This document shows, one piece after another, positions 55,074 through 63,334 of a DNA stretch of 64,000 bases; position 1 is the first letter of the stretch; each line of letters opens with the position of its first letter. The notes beneath the pieces were generated by a model, which searched no databases, was not told where the DNA came from, and was given only the letters and a program-made list of their open reading frames with translations. The position numbers were made by a program, and so were the translations under genes. Location: contig NZ_CP052909.1 in assembly GCF_014295415.1 (NCBI RefSeq), positions 1,488,001 to 1,552,000 of the forward strand, given 5' to 3'. Source of the DNA: Constantimarinum furrinae. GTDB taxonomy: Bacteria; Bacteroidota; Bacteroidia; Flavobacteriales; Flavobacteriaceae.

Positions 55074-56342
55074 TTATAGAGAATCGACGTAATCACTAAT
55101 GAGTTGTAAGGCATCTTCGTGAACTATGGTTCTTCCTAATAACGGCATTCTATACAGTGGAATCGTACTTGCAAACCGGGCTTCGATCTCCTCGCGGGCA
55201 TCAAATATTCCACTAGCTCCAAAACTTGTTTCATATCTTAGATCGAGATTGTAGACCGGGGGAACGCTACCCCCTGGAGAATGACAATGCGCACAATTAA
55301 TATCGATATAAGCACGTGCTCTTTCCGACAGGGAAAAGTTGGTTTCATCCTGCCAATCGGGCAAGACGCTAACTTGAGAAGTATTGGATAAACCGGTTAA
55401 GAGACCGTTAGCGATAAAATAATCCAATTGATTTTGACCGGTATAGGATGGAACAAAGTTCATGCTACGTAATTTCATACCTATAGGAAATGTCTCATTG
55501 GTATTATTGTGACATTGAAAACAATCTTGTGTGGAAGGAATTTGATAATCGATATTTTGAGTAGTTCCATTTATATCTATATAACTAATTGGAATGGTAC
55601 TTCCTGTATCACGCAAGGTGGCTTCAGTTTGTGATTCATTCCAAATGTAATTTCCAACCTGCCAGCCTTCTTCCTGTTTAATGAGTATCCTTGTTTCAAT
55701 AATGATCTTGCCTTCTGAAGGATTTTGATCATTCACGTTGTAATAAAATGTTTTGGCGATAAGCGTATTGTTAGGAAAGTTGGGCAACAGATCGCTGTTG
55801 TTGAATTCCATCGAACTTCCGTTTGGGAGCTTTATTAAACGTTGTTTGGCTGCGTGATCCGTGAATAAGGTACTGTTGATTTCGTACAATTGCACTCCCG
55901 ATGCAGGATTGAGGTTGGCTAAACCACCTGCATATACCCCCATCTCGGTAAGTTGGGTTTTAAATTCGAGCGGGGCTGCGGCTGTAGTTGCACTTAGAAC
56001 ATTACTGGAGTCCGATTCATTTCCGGCGGCATCCAATGCGATCACATAGATGCTATAAGTTGTTTCCTGATCCAGACCGGTAACGGATCCCGTATTTCCG
56101 GTCACTCCGGAAGTCGCGATTGAGCCATCAACATAAATATCATATCCCGTAACTCCAACATTATCTGCTGAGGCATCCCAACTCAGCTGTATGGCAGTTT
56201 CGGTAACCGTTGTTGCCATTAGGTTTTGAGGGGCCGAAGGATTTTCGGTATCGTCATTTACCGGAACATAGTTGTCGTCTTTGGAACAGGCAGAAATAAG
56301 AATAGCTCCAATCAGACAAATCAGAAAATATAAGTTTTTCAT
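55074..56342 (-). CDS. FN3-containing lipoprotein with two c-type haem motifs (HNE_0200/TIGR03806-like)
   Basis: 422 residues from the ATG at 56342. Lipobox in LIGAILISACSKDD. A fibronectin type III domain follows (~43-125, APQNLMATTVTETAIQLSW, YSIYVIALDAAGNES). The main domain carries CFQCH near residue 272 and CAHCH near 350, two CxxCH haem attachment sites. Phrases LYEINSTLFTDHAAKQRLI and FPIGMKLRSMNF fit the conserved HNE_0200 family. Probably a periplasm- or surface-facing diheme cytochrome in electron transfer; partner unknown. It is divergent from the toroid-fold gene at 56521. Confidence 0.86.
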   Translation of the reverse strand: MKNLYFLICLIGAILISACSKDDNYVPVNDDTENPSAPQNLMATTVTETAIQLSWDASADNVGVTGYDIYVDGSIATSGVTGNTGSVTGLDQETTYSIYVIALDAAGNESDSSNVLSATTAAAPLEFKTQLTEMGVYAGGLANLNPASGVQLYEINSTLFTDHAAKQRLIKLPNGSSMEFNNSDLLPNFPNNTLIAKTFYYNVNDQNPSEGKIIIETRILIKQEEGWQVGNYIWNESQTEATLRDTGSTIPISYIDINGTTQNIDYQIPSTQDCFQCHNNTNETFPIGMKLRSMNFVPSYTGQNQLDYFIANGLLTGLSNTSQVSVLPDWQDETNFSLSERARAYIDINCAHCHSPGGSVPPVYNLDLRYETSFGASGIFDAREEIEARFASTIPLYRMPLLGRTIVHEDALQLISDYVDSL

Positions 56343-56520
56343 TTTCAATTCAATTTGGCATAAAAATATAAAAATGCTTCGATATGCAGTTATTGCCGTT
56401 GTTAAAAAAAATACTTGCCGATATGCCACACTTGCTCATTCAAAAGGGTCACTGCCTAAAAGTGTCTTTTCTGAAGTGATACAGAGTTATAGCTTCGGAA
56501 GAATTTTAAAATCAAGAATG

Positions 56521-57822
56521 ATGAAAACAAAAATCTTATTTCTATTATTTCCGGTCTTACTGTTGGGTGTATACTTTTCAGTATTTAATTCCGAAGAACA
56601 CCTTGCTGAAACAAAAAGATTGTTAAATCCAATTGAGGGTTGTGTATTTATGACCGTTATGGGAGAGCAATCTTCTAAGGATTTCAACGTCTACAAAACC
56701 CCGGATAATATGTCGTTATCTGTTCGTGACGGACTCTCATGGCTGGCCAAAGCACAGTTGCAAAATGGCGGCTACGGTGCCGGGAGTCACAATGCTCAAC
56801 ACGTTCGGGATCCACATGCGGTGCCGGCAGATCCGGCTACCACGGCTATGGTCGCAACCGCATTTTTACGAAGCGGTTCAACTTTGAGATCGGGGCCATA
56901 CGCAACTAACCTAAAGGCAGCGATCAATTATCTTCTGGAAACCGTAGAGCGTGTTCCTTCATCCAGTCCTTATATTACGGATGTAAGAAATACCCAGATA
57001 CAGTCTAAATTGGGACAAAATATAGATGCGGTGCTTACTGCACAATTTCTTGCCAATTTACTGGATCGAGATCTAAAGGGCGTGGATATAAAGCGGGTAG
57101 AACGTTGTTTGGACATCTGTATCTCTAAAATACAAAGCGGTACCGACTCCAATGGGAAACAAAAAGGTGCCGGATGGGCAGGAGTACTGCAAAGCGGATT
57201 GGCCAATAGTGCATTGGAAGCCGCGCAGGCAGTAGGAGCAGATGTCGATGAAGAGGTGATCGAGCGTTCCAGAAACTATCAAAAGGACAATTACGATGTA
57301 ACAACCGGTGGTGTAAAAACTGAAGACGGGGCCGGAGTAATGTTGTATGCAGTGAGCGGCAGTGTGAGAGCCAGTGCCAAAGAAGCACGAAAGGCTCAGG
57401 AAACCTTAGATAAGGCTAAAAAGGAAGGTAAATTGGGAAATAATGAAAATATCTCGGTCGAAAATTTGAGAAAGGCCGGTCTTTCAGAAGAAGAGGCCAT
57501 AGCATATAACACTTCGTATAATGTATACAATGCTGCCAAGAAAACAGCACAGCAGGAAGATGTTTTAAATGGATTTGGAAATAACGGAGGGGAAGAATTC
57601 CTGAGCTTTTTACAAACGGGAGAATCTCTTGTGGTGAATCAGGATTCCGATTGGAAAAAATGGTACAACGATATGAGCGGACGAATTTTAAAGATTCAGA
57701 ATAACGATGGTAGCTGGAACGGGCATCACTGTATTACCAGTCCGGTTTTCTGCACAGCTACCAGTGTGTTGCTCCTTACGGTTGAAAATGATATTGAGTA
57801 CTTGAACAGAGTTGGAGAATAA
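56521..57822 (+). CDS. Exported protein with prenyltransferase/squalene-oxidase (alpha-alpha toroid) repeats
   Basis: 433 residues from the ATG at 56521; an adjacent ATG at 56518 is equally possible. The longer open frame to 56272 runs over the neighbouring gene's 5' end and is rejected. N-terminal signal or anchor (ILFLLFPVLLLGVYFSVF). RDGLSWLAKAQLQNGGYGAG and RILKIQNNDGSWNGHHCITS are QW-like repeats of the toroid fold also found in complement-type and terpene-cyclase proteins. GWAGVLQSGLANSALEAAQA is a central helix pair. The catalytic Asp motif of cyclases is not evident. Cys pairs near the C-terminus suggest an extracytoplasmic protein. Confidence 0.75.
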   Translation: MKTKILFLLFPVLLLGVYFSVFNSEEHLAETKRLLNPIEGCVFMTVMGEQSSKDFNVYKTPDNMSLSVRDGLSWLAKAQLQNGGYGAGSHNAQHVRDPHAVPADPATTAMVATAFLRSGSTLRSGPYATNLKAAINYLLETVERVPSSSPYITDVRNTQIQSKLGQNIDAVLTAQFLANLLDRDLKGVDIKRVERCLDICISKIQSGTDSNGKQKGAGWAGVLQSGLANSALEAAQAVGADVDEEVIERSRNYQKDNYDVTTGGVKTEDGAGVMLYAVSGSVRASAKEARKAQETLDKAKKEGKLGNNENISVENLRKAGLSEEEAIAYNTSYNVYNAAKKTAQQEDVLNGFGNNGGEEFLSFLQTGESLVVNQDSDWKKWYNDMSGRILKIQNNDGSWNGHHCITSPVFCTATSVLLLTVENDIEYLNRVGE

Positions 57823-57965
57823 GGGTGAACGATTGAAATGCGAATGGGAAATGTCGGGATTTATAAATTCCGACCTTGTATTGATAAATGCCGACTCACT
57901 TGACTTTCATATCCCTTAAAGCCTTTATATCTTCAAGCTATCAATTATATGTTAGTTGATGTTTA

Positions 57966-58053
57966 GGTTGGTAGAACACCGCCCACGACCGTCGGCAGGG
58001 ATGTCGGCCCCTTATGCCAAGAAGGAAAAGTGTTGTCGCAGGCGGTGTTTTTA
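57966..58053 (+). ncRNA. Structured non-coding segment with tRNA D-arm-like start
   Basis: An 83-base palindromic unit lies between convergent genes. AACACCGCC (57975-57983) pairs with GGCGGTGTT (58041-58049). After a symmetrical CA/CA internal loop, CGAC (57986-57989) pairs with GTCG (58035-58038). A T-run follows at 58048-58053, so a terminator is possible. The 5' part GTTTAGGTTGGTAGAAC looks like a tRNA D-arm, but no acceptor or T-arm (GTTCGA) follows. The rest of 57823-58054 holds nothing recognisable. Confidence 0.4.
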
Positions 58054-58054
58054 A

Positions 58055-59389
58055 TTATTTGGTTCTTAAATTCTTATCCGTCCTACCATCGTCATATTGT
58101 CCTTCTACGGCTACTACTTTTCCTTTTTCTTTCAGGAATTTTATTCTGAAATAGGACAAACCATCCAGGATAAACGTGGATTCGTTTAAAGGTATAAGGG
58201 CATATTTTGGTCCATCTTCCCGTTGATAGTATAATTTCCCTTCATTGAAGCTCACTTTACGTGGTCCATAATTCCCGGCAAATTCCTTTAAATGCTTGGC
58301 GTCTATGGTAACCGGGTTTAATTGCGCCTGCAGCCCATCTATATTCCACCTATAAAAATTGGCAAGCTCAGGATCCTTGTTCTTTATAGACAAGTCTTCC
58401 AACGCTTTAATGTGAGCTGTTTCCAAAGCCTCCTGCGCGGGTACTTCAATATGCGGACTTACACCGGTTCCTTCCCAATTGGTATTGGTGATAGGATTGA
58501 TAGCACGTCCGGTTGGAACCCAAACCATAAATCGATCGGTTGCAATTACAGATCCGCCGGGATGAGCTCCACCGCCGGTAGTTTCACCAATTAATGTTGC
58601 CCTTTCCAGATTTTTCAGATTGTAACTGAACTCTTCAGCCGCCGAAAATGTTCGGCCACTGGTAAGAACGTAAACGGGAGTGTCCGGACTTCTTTTTCCG
58701 TAGACATGAGGCAGCGTCCATGTTTGAGAATTTGAATCGTTAGGACGCCAGTAAAAATTATTGAGATGTACCGGCTCACTTCCGAAGAGATAACTGGTGA
58801 TAAGCTGTATCATCGCCGGACTGCCGCCACCGTTTTGCCGGAGGTCAATGATGATCGCATCACTGCTACTCAAAAAATTCATTGCAGCGACCGCTGTCTC
58901 TCCGGCGTACTCTACGTTAGAAAAGCTGCGAAGATCGAGGTATCCAATATTACCGCTTAGGATCTTAAGCTCCTGAAATCCGAAGTTGTTACGCTTCATA
59001 CTACTTACCCATCGATTGAGAAGCTGCAAACTGTCTTCGGCTGAAACGGCTTCAATTTGTTCGGCAATTTGACGAGGAGCAAAGGTGACGCGAAGGTGCT
59101 TGTCTTTACTAACTTCCTGAAGATCTTGGGTGAGCATATTGGCAAACTCCTGTGGATCATCGATCGAATTATAGCTGCCGCTTTTTAATTTGGTTTTAAG
59201 TCCGGCAGCCATATTTTCGGCTACTTGAGGAAATACATAATTGTGGATCAATTTACTGGATACCGAATCTATAACGGTAGATCGTTCCGTGCCTGTTAAC
59301 GGATCTATTGGTTGTTGAGCTTTTAAAACTGACACGAAAAGCAACAATAAACTTGTTGCAATAAAGGTGGAAAAATGAATTGCTTTCAT
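58055..59389 (-). CDS. S41-family (C-terminal-processing-like) exported peptidase
   Basis: 444 residues from the ATG at 59389 (MKAIHFSTFIATSLLLLFVS, signal peptide). An upstream start would overlap marR. N-terminal helical domain resembling IRBP/S41 prodomains. The S41 core shows IDLRQNGGGSPAMIQLITSY and the nucleophile Ser in VLTSGRTFSAAEEFSYNL, then LIGETTGGGAHPGG. A C-terminal beta-rich region (EFAGNYGPRKVSFNEGKLYY) follows. It probably cleaves peptides in the periplasm or at the outer membrane. Second gene of a marR operon, so its level is likely controlled by that regulator. Confidence 0.9.
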   Translation of the reverse strand: MKAIHFSTFIATSLLLLFVSVLKAQQPIDPLTGTERSTVIDSVSSKLIHNYVFPQVAENMAAGLKTKLKSGSYNSIDDPQEFANMLTQDLQEVSKDKHLRVTFAPRQIAEQIEAVSAEDSLQLLNRWVSSMKRNNFGFQELKILSGNIGYLDLRSFSNVEYAGETAVAAMNFLSSSDAIIIDLRQNGGGSPAMIQLITSYLFGSEPVHLNNFYWRPNDSNSQTWTLPHVYGKRSPDTPVYVLTSGRTFSAAEEFSYNLKNLERATLIGETTGGGAHPGGSVIATDRFMVWVPTGRAINPITNTNWEGTGVSPHIEVPAQEALETAHIKALEDLSIKNKDPELANFYRWNIDGLQAQLNPVTIDAKHLKEFAGNYGPRKVSFNEGKLYYQREDGPKYALIPLNESTFILDGLSYFRIKFLKEKGKVVAVEGQYDDGRTDKNLRTK

Positions 59390-59400
59390 AATAATTTGAT

Positions 59401-59835
59401 TTAAGTGCAATTGGCTCTGATCTTATTTAGGATCGTTTCCAATTGCTTTTGTTCGTTTTTTGTGATTCCTTTTAATGATGAATTTCGATTGTTCTGAATG
59501 ATAGGTGGAAGTGTTTTAAGGACTTCCTTTCCTTTGGCTGTGATTTGCAGCCTGAAGCGCCTTCTGTCGTCCGGATTTATTGATCGCGATAGATATTCCT
59601 TCTGAACCATGGTGTTGATCATACGGGTTAAGGAGGCATTATCCTTAAAGACCAGATCGGCGATCTCATTTTGTGTAAGTTCCGGATACCGATCGAGAAA
59701 CAATAAGATCATCCCTTGATCGATGGTGATGTCACTTAGTGCCTCCGAAATGTTTTTTTGCGAGTATTTTCTATAGGCTCTAATGGTACTTTCAATAGAA
59801 TGAAATACGGTTTCAGAAGGAAGGGCGATATGCAT
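59401..59835 (-). CDS. MarR-family transcriptional regulator
   Basis: 144 residues from the ATG at 59835 (MHIALPSETVFHSIESTIRA); earlier in-frame codons lie within the promoter. Winged-helix core: ITIDQGMILLFLDRYPELTQ, EIADLVFKDNASLTRMINTM and the wing SINPDDRRRFRLQITAKGKE. The perfect palindrome ATTGATATATCAAT directly behind its -7 box points to autorepression. It is 11 bases upstream of the S41 peptidase. The ligand is unknown. Confidence 0.92.
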   Translation of the reverse strand: MHIALPSETVFHSIESTIRAYRKYSQKNISEALSDITIDQGMILLFLDRYPELTQNEIADLVFKDNASLTRMINTMVQKEYLSRSINPDDRRRFRLQITAKGKEVLKTLPPIIQNNRNSSLKGITKNEQKQLETILNKIRANCT

Positions 59836-59853
59836 AAGTTTAAATATTTGATA

Positions 59854-59884
59854 CAAATATAATTGATATATCAATAAAATACAA
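59854..59884 (-). promoter_or_regulatory. marR promoter with palindromic operator
   Basis: Minus strand: TTG (59882-59884), 20 bases, TATATTTG (59854-59861), a full match to TTG-N20-TAnnTTTG. The 14-bp perfect palindrome ATTGATATATCAAT (59862-59875) abuts the -7 box. Predicted start near 59847, with a leader of about 12 bases. Confidence 0.8.
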
Positions 59885-59892
59885 TAGTGTTT

Positions 59893-59929
59893 AAAAAAAA
59901 AGAATAACTGTCAATCAGTTATTCTTTTT
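59893..59929 (-). terminator. Terminator of the 59953..60543 gene
   Basis: AAAAGAATAACTG (59898-59910), loop TCAAT, CAGTTATTCTTTT (59916-59928): a perfect 13-bp stem followed on the minus strand by a long T-run. Confidence 0.9.
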
Positions 59930-59952
59930 CAATGCTTTAAGGATTTAACTAT

Positions 59953-60543
59953 TTAAGCTTTCTTTTTTACTTCTTTCAGAAAAGACTTGGCAAGTTTGGC
60001 ATATCCTTCAGCCACTCTGCTGTGAATGGCATAATCGTAACCCATGGCATCGGCACCTTTTACATTCTCATATTTTACCTTGAACAGCGGCGTATCCTTA
60101 CCTCTTTTGAAAATTTCAATAACAGCATCTATACGTGCTGCTTTGCGCATAACCCCCACATTCCAGCCGTGATATAACAACAAGGTGTTTACTTTCAGTA
60201 TATATTCCGAGTCATCAAAATCCTTCGAAACTTTCCAGTCGCCGCGCTTGTTGAATGATTCAATAAACTTAGGCTCGTAATGTGCTTCTCGGTCGGCAAA
60301 ATATCTTTTACGCCAGATCTCACCTTCACCGGGCTCATCTTCATTCTTATCCTTCATTTTCTGATTAATGTAATCCTCTTCGGTTTCAAAATCATCTACA
60401 GTGACTTCAGAATAATCGAATTCCAGATCGAACCGTTCTAAACCGCTCAGGGATTTCCATTTTCCTACAAGGACATCTCCCTTTTGAGCTGTAACCGTAA
60501 GTGTGAATAAAATAAGTAACCCGGTAATAATACCTTTCTCCAT
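59953..60543 (-). CDS. Exported protein of unknown function
   Basis: 196 residues with a signal peptide (MEKGIITGLLILFTLTVTAQ). Mature part: KSLSGLERFDLEFDYSEVTV, an acidic loop (DKNEDEPGEGE), WKVSKDFDDSEYILKVNTLL, and a C-terminal helix (VAEGYAKLAKSFLKEVKKK). The layout resembles Bacteroidota proteins related to DUF4410/DUF4136-type envelope domains, but I cannot assign a family. It lies 28 bases downstream of lysS on the same strand and is followed by a strong terminator, so it may share the lysS transcript. Confidence 0.7.
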   Translation of the reverse strand: MEKGIITGLLILFTLTVTAQKGDVLVGKWKSLSGLERFDLEFDYSEVTVDDFETEEDYINQKMKDKNEDEPGEGEIWRKRYFADREAHYEPKFIESFNKRGDWKVSKDFDDSEYILKVNTLLLYHGWNVGVMRKAARIDAVIEIFKRGKDTPLFKVKYENVKGADAMGYDYAIHSRVAEGYAKLAKSFLKEVKKKA

Positions 60544-60571
60544 TATATTTTTTTAGAGCGGGAAAGTACTG

Positions 60572-62263
60572 CTATTTCGCCAACTCGACAAACAATCCGT
60601 CGTCCGTTTTTTCAACTTTGGCCAACTTATTCTTTGTGAGTCCTTTGATGGTCTTATCCCATTTTTTATTGCTCAGGCCCGATCGTGTCTTTAGCTCATT
60701 CAATTCTAAGGGCGAATTGTTTTTCAGTAAAGTCAAAACCGCTTTTTCATCATGGGTTAAAGCAACCGCCTTTTTCTCCGGTCTCATTTGCGGGAAGAAC
60801 AAAACTTCCTGAATGGAGGCATTATTGGTCATGAACATAGTGAGTCGGTCAATTCCGATACCAATACCCGAAGTAGGGGGCATTCCGTATTCCAGGGCTC
60901 GAAGAAAATCCTGATCTATAAACATAGCTTCATCGTCTCCTTTTTCCGAAAGCGTTAACTGGTCTTCAAACCGTTCCCGCTGATCGATAGGGTCGTTAAG
61001 TTCGGTATAGGCGTTTGCCAACTCTTTTCCGTTAACCATCAATTCAAATCGTTCGGTAAGTCCTTCTTTAGATCGGTGTTTTTTGGTAAGCGGACTCATT
61101 TCTACCGGATAATCGATAATAAAGGTTGGCTGAACGTAATGATGCTCACACTTTTCACCAAAGATCTCATCGATCATCTTTCCCACACCCATGGTCTCAT
61201 CGGCTTCCAGGTTTAATGCATGACATGCTTCCCGTATCTCGTCCTCACTTTTTTGGTACAGATCGTAACCGGTATGTTCTTTAATAGCATCCAGGATCCC
61301 GATGCGTTTATATGGGGCTTTATAATTAATTTTATGCTCACCAAATTGTACTTCGGTTGTACCGTGCAGGGCAATAGCTATTTTTTCAAGCAGTTTTTCT
61401 GTGGTGTCCATCATCCAGTTGTAATCCTTATAAGCGGCGTACATTTCCATAACAGTGAACTCCGGGTTGTGGGTGCGGTCCATGCCTTCATTCCGGAAAT
61501 CCTTTGCAAATTCATACACCCCGTCAAAACCTCCAACAATAAGTCTTTTCAGATATAATTCGTTTGCAATTCGCAAGTACAACGGAATATCCAATGCATT
61601 GTGATGCGTCATAAACGGCCGTGCTGCCGCACCTCCCGGGATGGGCTGTAAAATAGGGGTTTCCACTTCCAGAAAACCCATTTCGTTATAAAAATCGCGT
61701 ATGGTATTCACGATCTTCGTACGCTTTATAAACGTATCTTTTACTTTAGGATTAACAACGAGATCGGCATAACGCTGTCTATAGCGTTGTTCGGGATCGG
61801 TAAAAGCATCATGAACATTGCCTTCGGCGTCAACCCGCGGTTGGGGCAAGGGTTTTAAGGCCTTGGATAGCAAGGTAAAATTCTTAACCATAATGGTCAT
61901 TTCACCCACCTGTGTTTTAAATAACTCACCTTCTATCCCTATAAAATCACCAATATCCAAAAGCTTTTTATACACCTCGTTGTAAAGCGTCTTGTCTTCG
62001 CCGGGACAGATCTCATCACGGTTAAAATACACCTGAATTCTACCCTCCGCATCTTGCAATTCGGCAAAGGATGCTTTCCCTTGTATACGTCTGGACATAA
62101 GTCGGCCGGCAACAATTACCTTTTTTCCCTCTTCAAAATTCTCCTTGAGTGACTTCGAAAGTGCATTTACCGGATATAGTTCCGGGGGATACGGATCTAT
62201 TCCTAAATTTCGTAATTGCGCTAATTTATCCCTGCGTATAAGTTCCAGCTCAGAAAGTTGCAT
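60572..62263 (-). CDS. lysS: Lysyl-tRNA synthetase (class II) with C-terminal winged-helix-like extension
   Basis: 563 residues from the ATG at 62263; the ATG at 62284 lies inside the promoter. OB-fold anticodon-binding domain (~50-150, [20 protein letters not shown]). The class II core has motif 2 ([20 protein letters not shown]) and motif 3 ([16 protein letters not shown]). It charges tRNA-Lys. About 60 residues after the usual end ([20 protein letters not shown] ... [17 protein letters not shown]) form a small winged-helix-like domain; such tails occur in Bacteroidota LysS from memory. Confidence 0.97.
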   Translation of the reverse strand: MQLSELELIRRDKLAQLRNLGIDPYPPELYPVNALSKSLKENFEEGKKVIVAGRLMSRRIQGKASFAELQDAEGRIQVYFNRDEICPGEDKTLYNEVYKKLLDIGDFIGIEGELFKTQVGEMTIMVKNFTLLSKALKPLPQPRVDAEGNVHDAFTDPEQRYRQRYADLVVNPKVKDTFIKRTKIVNTIRDFYNEMGFLEVETPILQPIPGGAAARPFMTHHNALDIPLYLRIANELYLKRLIVGGFDGVYEFAKDFRNEGMDRTHNPEFTVMEMYAAYKDYNWMMDTTEKLLEKIAIALHGTTEVQFGEHKINYKAPYKRIGILDAIKEHTGYDLYQKSEDEIREACHALNLEADETMGVGKMIDEIFGEKCEHHYVQPTFIIDYPVEMSPLTKKHRSKEGLTERFELMVNGKELANAYTELNDPIDQRERFEDQLTLSEKGDDEAMFIDQDFLRALEYGMPPTSGIGIGIDRLTMFMTNNASIQEVLFFPQMRPEKKAVALTHDEKAVLTLLKNNSPLELNELKTRSGLSNKKWDKTIKGLTKNKLAKVEKTDDGLFVELAK

Positions 62264-62281
62264 ACTTTTTAATTTAAGCTG

Positions 62282-62313
62282 CAAAATTAGCCTATTTCAT
62301 AAAATTTCCGCAA
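62282..62313 (-). promoter_or_regulatory. lysS promoter
   Basis: Minus strand TTG (62311-62313), 21 bases, TAATTTTG (62282-62289), an exact TAnnTTTG. Predicted start near 62275 gives a leader of about 12 bases and decides for the ATG at 62263. Confidence 0.7.
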
Positions 62314-62337
62314 TAATTAGCTTGAAAACTCGGTATT

Positions 62338-63228
62338 TTATATTTGTGACTTTAGCGTTTCAATCGCAATCTTTATTTCTGAATTCTCCGGGTCCATCTC
62401 AAGTGCTTTTTCATAGTTTTTTAAAGCCTTTTTTATCTGGCCGGTTTTGCCAAGTTTGGCTGCCAGACTCGAATAGGTTAGGGGCTCTAACGGAAAGAAT
62501 TCGGTGTTAAGCCTTGACACAGCAATGGCTTTTTCGGTTTCGCCCGAAAAAAACAGGACATTGGCGTAGGTGTTTAACTCATACATGCTTGTTAACTTTT
62601 CCTGAAGTTGAGGCTTGAGCTTTTTCAATTTCTTTGTATACTTATTTTTTTCTGAAAACTGGAGTGCTTTATCCACAACAGTGACTCCATAATAATTGGA
62701 GGTATAGTTATCCGTTAAGATATTTGCAATGTCCTGTTCCAGGGAAACAACCGGTGATTCAATAATGCGATTAATTTCCTTACCCTTACTGAAGAATATA
62801 AAAGTGGGAACCCGATGAATATTAAGACCTTCTTCTTCACCACCCGGACTTTGTTTATACGCTGTCCTTTCTTTATCAACGGCAATTAAGGTAAGTCGTT
62901 CGAGAGGGAAGTCGGCAGCTTCCAGGATCTTGTAAAATCTGGGGATCTCTCTTTTGCTGTCTCCACACCAGGTACCCATGAAAGCTGTGATGGTATATGA
63001 TTTTAGTTCGTTTTTCAATGCATCGATGATTTGCTGGTCGGGGGAATATTCGTCGTAGTTTTTCTGAAACCAGTCTGCGTAACTGTTTTCCGATAGCCCT
63101 TCTTTGTTGATCTTTCCAAGTAGGAGCGGCGATTTGGTTTCGGCTTGAAATTCAGAATTAAAGGGTTGGGAAAATCCCAGTGTAACGGTAACGCTTAAAA
63201 GTAAAAGAGTAAGTTTAAATAGTTTCAT
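62338..63228 (-). CDS. Exported thioredoxin-fold protein with C-terminal TPR
   Basis: 296 residues with a signal peptide (LFKLTLLLLSVTVTLGFS). The thioredoxin-like domain (~70-190) has GTWCGDSKREIPRFYKILEA; the active site is C-G-D-S, so only the first Cys of CxxC remains. VPTFIFFSKGKEINRI holds the cis-Pro. The C-terminal ~80 residues are TPR-like (KQIKKALKNYEKALEMDPEN-type pattern). Probably a periplasmic protein that binds or monitors thiols rather than a full disulfide exchanger. It is followed by lysS on the same strand, 74 bases away. Confidence 0.82.
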   Translation of the reverse strand: MKLFKLTLLLLSVTVTLGFSQPFNSEFQAETKSPLLLGKINKEGLSENSYADWFQKNYDEYSPDQQIIDALKNELKSYTITAFMGTWCGDSKREIPRFYKILEAADFPLERLTLIAVDKERTAYKQSPGGEEEGLNIHRVPTFIFFSKGKEINRIIESPVVSLEQDIANILTDNYTSNYYGVTVVDKALQFSEKNKYTKKLKKLKPQLQEKLTSMYELNTYANVLFFSGETEKAIAVSRLNTEFFPLEPLTYSSLAAKLGKTGQIKKALKNYEKALEMDPENSEIKIAIETLKSQI

Positions 63229-63334
63229 CTTGATCGGATTATTGATTTATATCCACGAAGATGAATAGGGTTTAGAAAAAAAGAAAGAAATTCAGGGCTG
63301 AAAAGGGGACTAGACCCGGTTTGAAATTACACCC

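Noticed and set aside
56343-56429. N-terminal extension of the diheme lipoprotein
   Set aside because: It would place residues before a clear lipoprotein signal, so the ATG at 56342 is preferred.
56272-56520. N-terminal extension of the toroid-fold protein
   Set aside because: It overlaps the 5' end of the divergent lipoprotein gene, and a standard export signal begins at 56521.
57966-58053. Functional tRNA gene
   Set aside because: Only a D-arm-like start is seen; acceptor stem, T-arm and a proper anticodon loop are missing.
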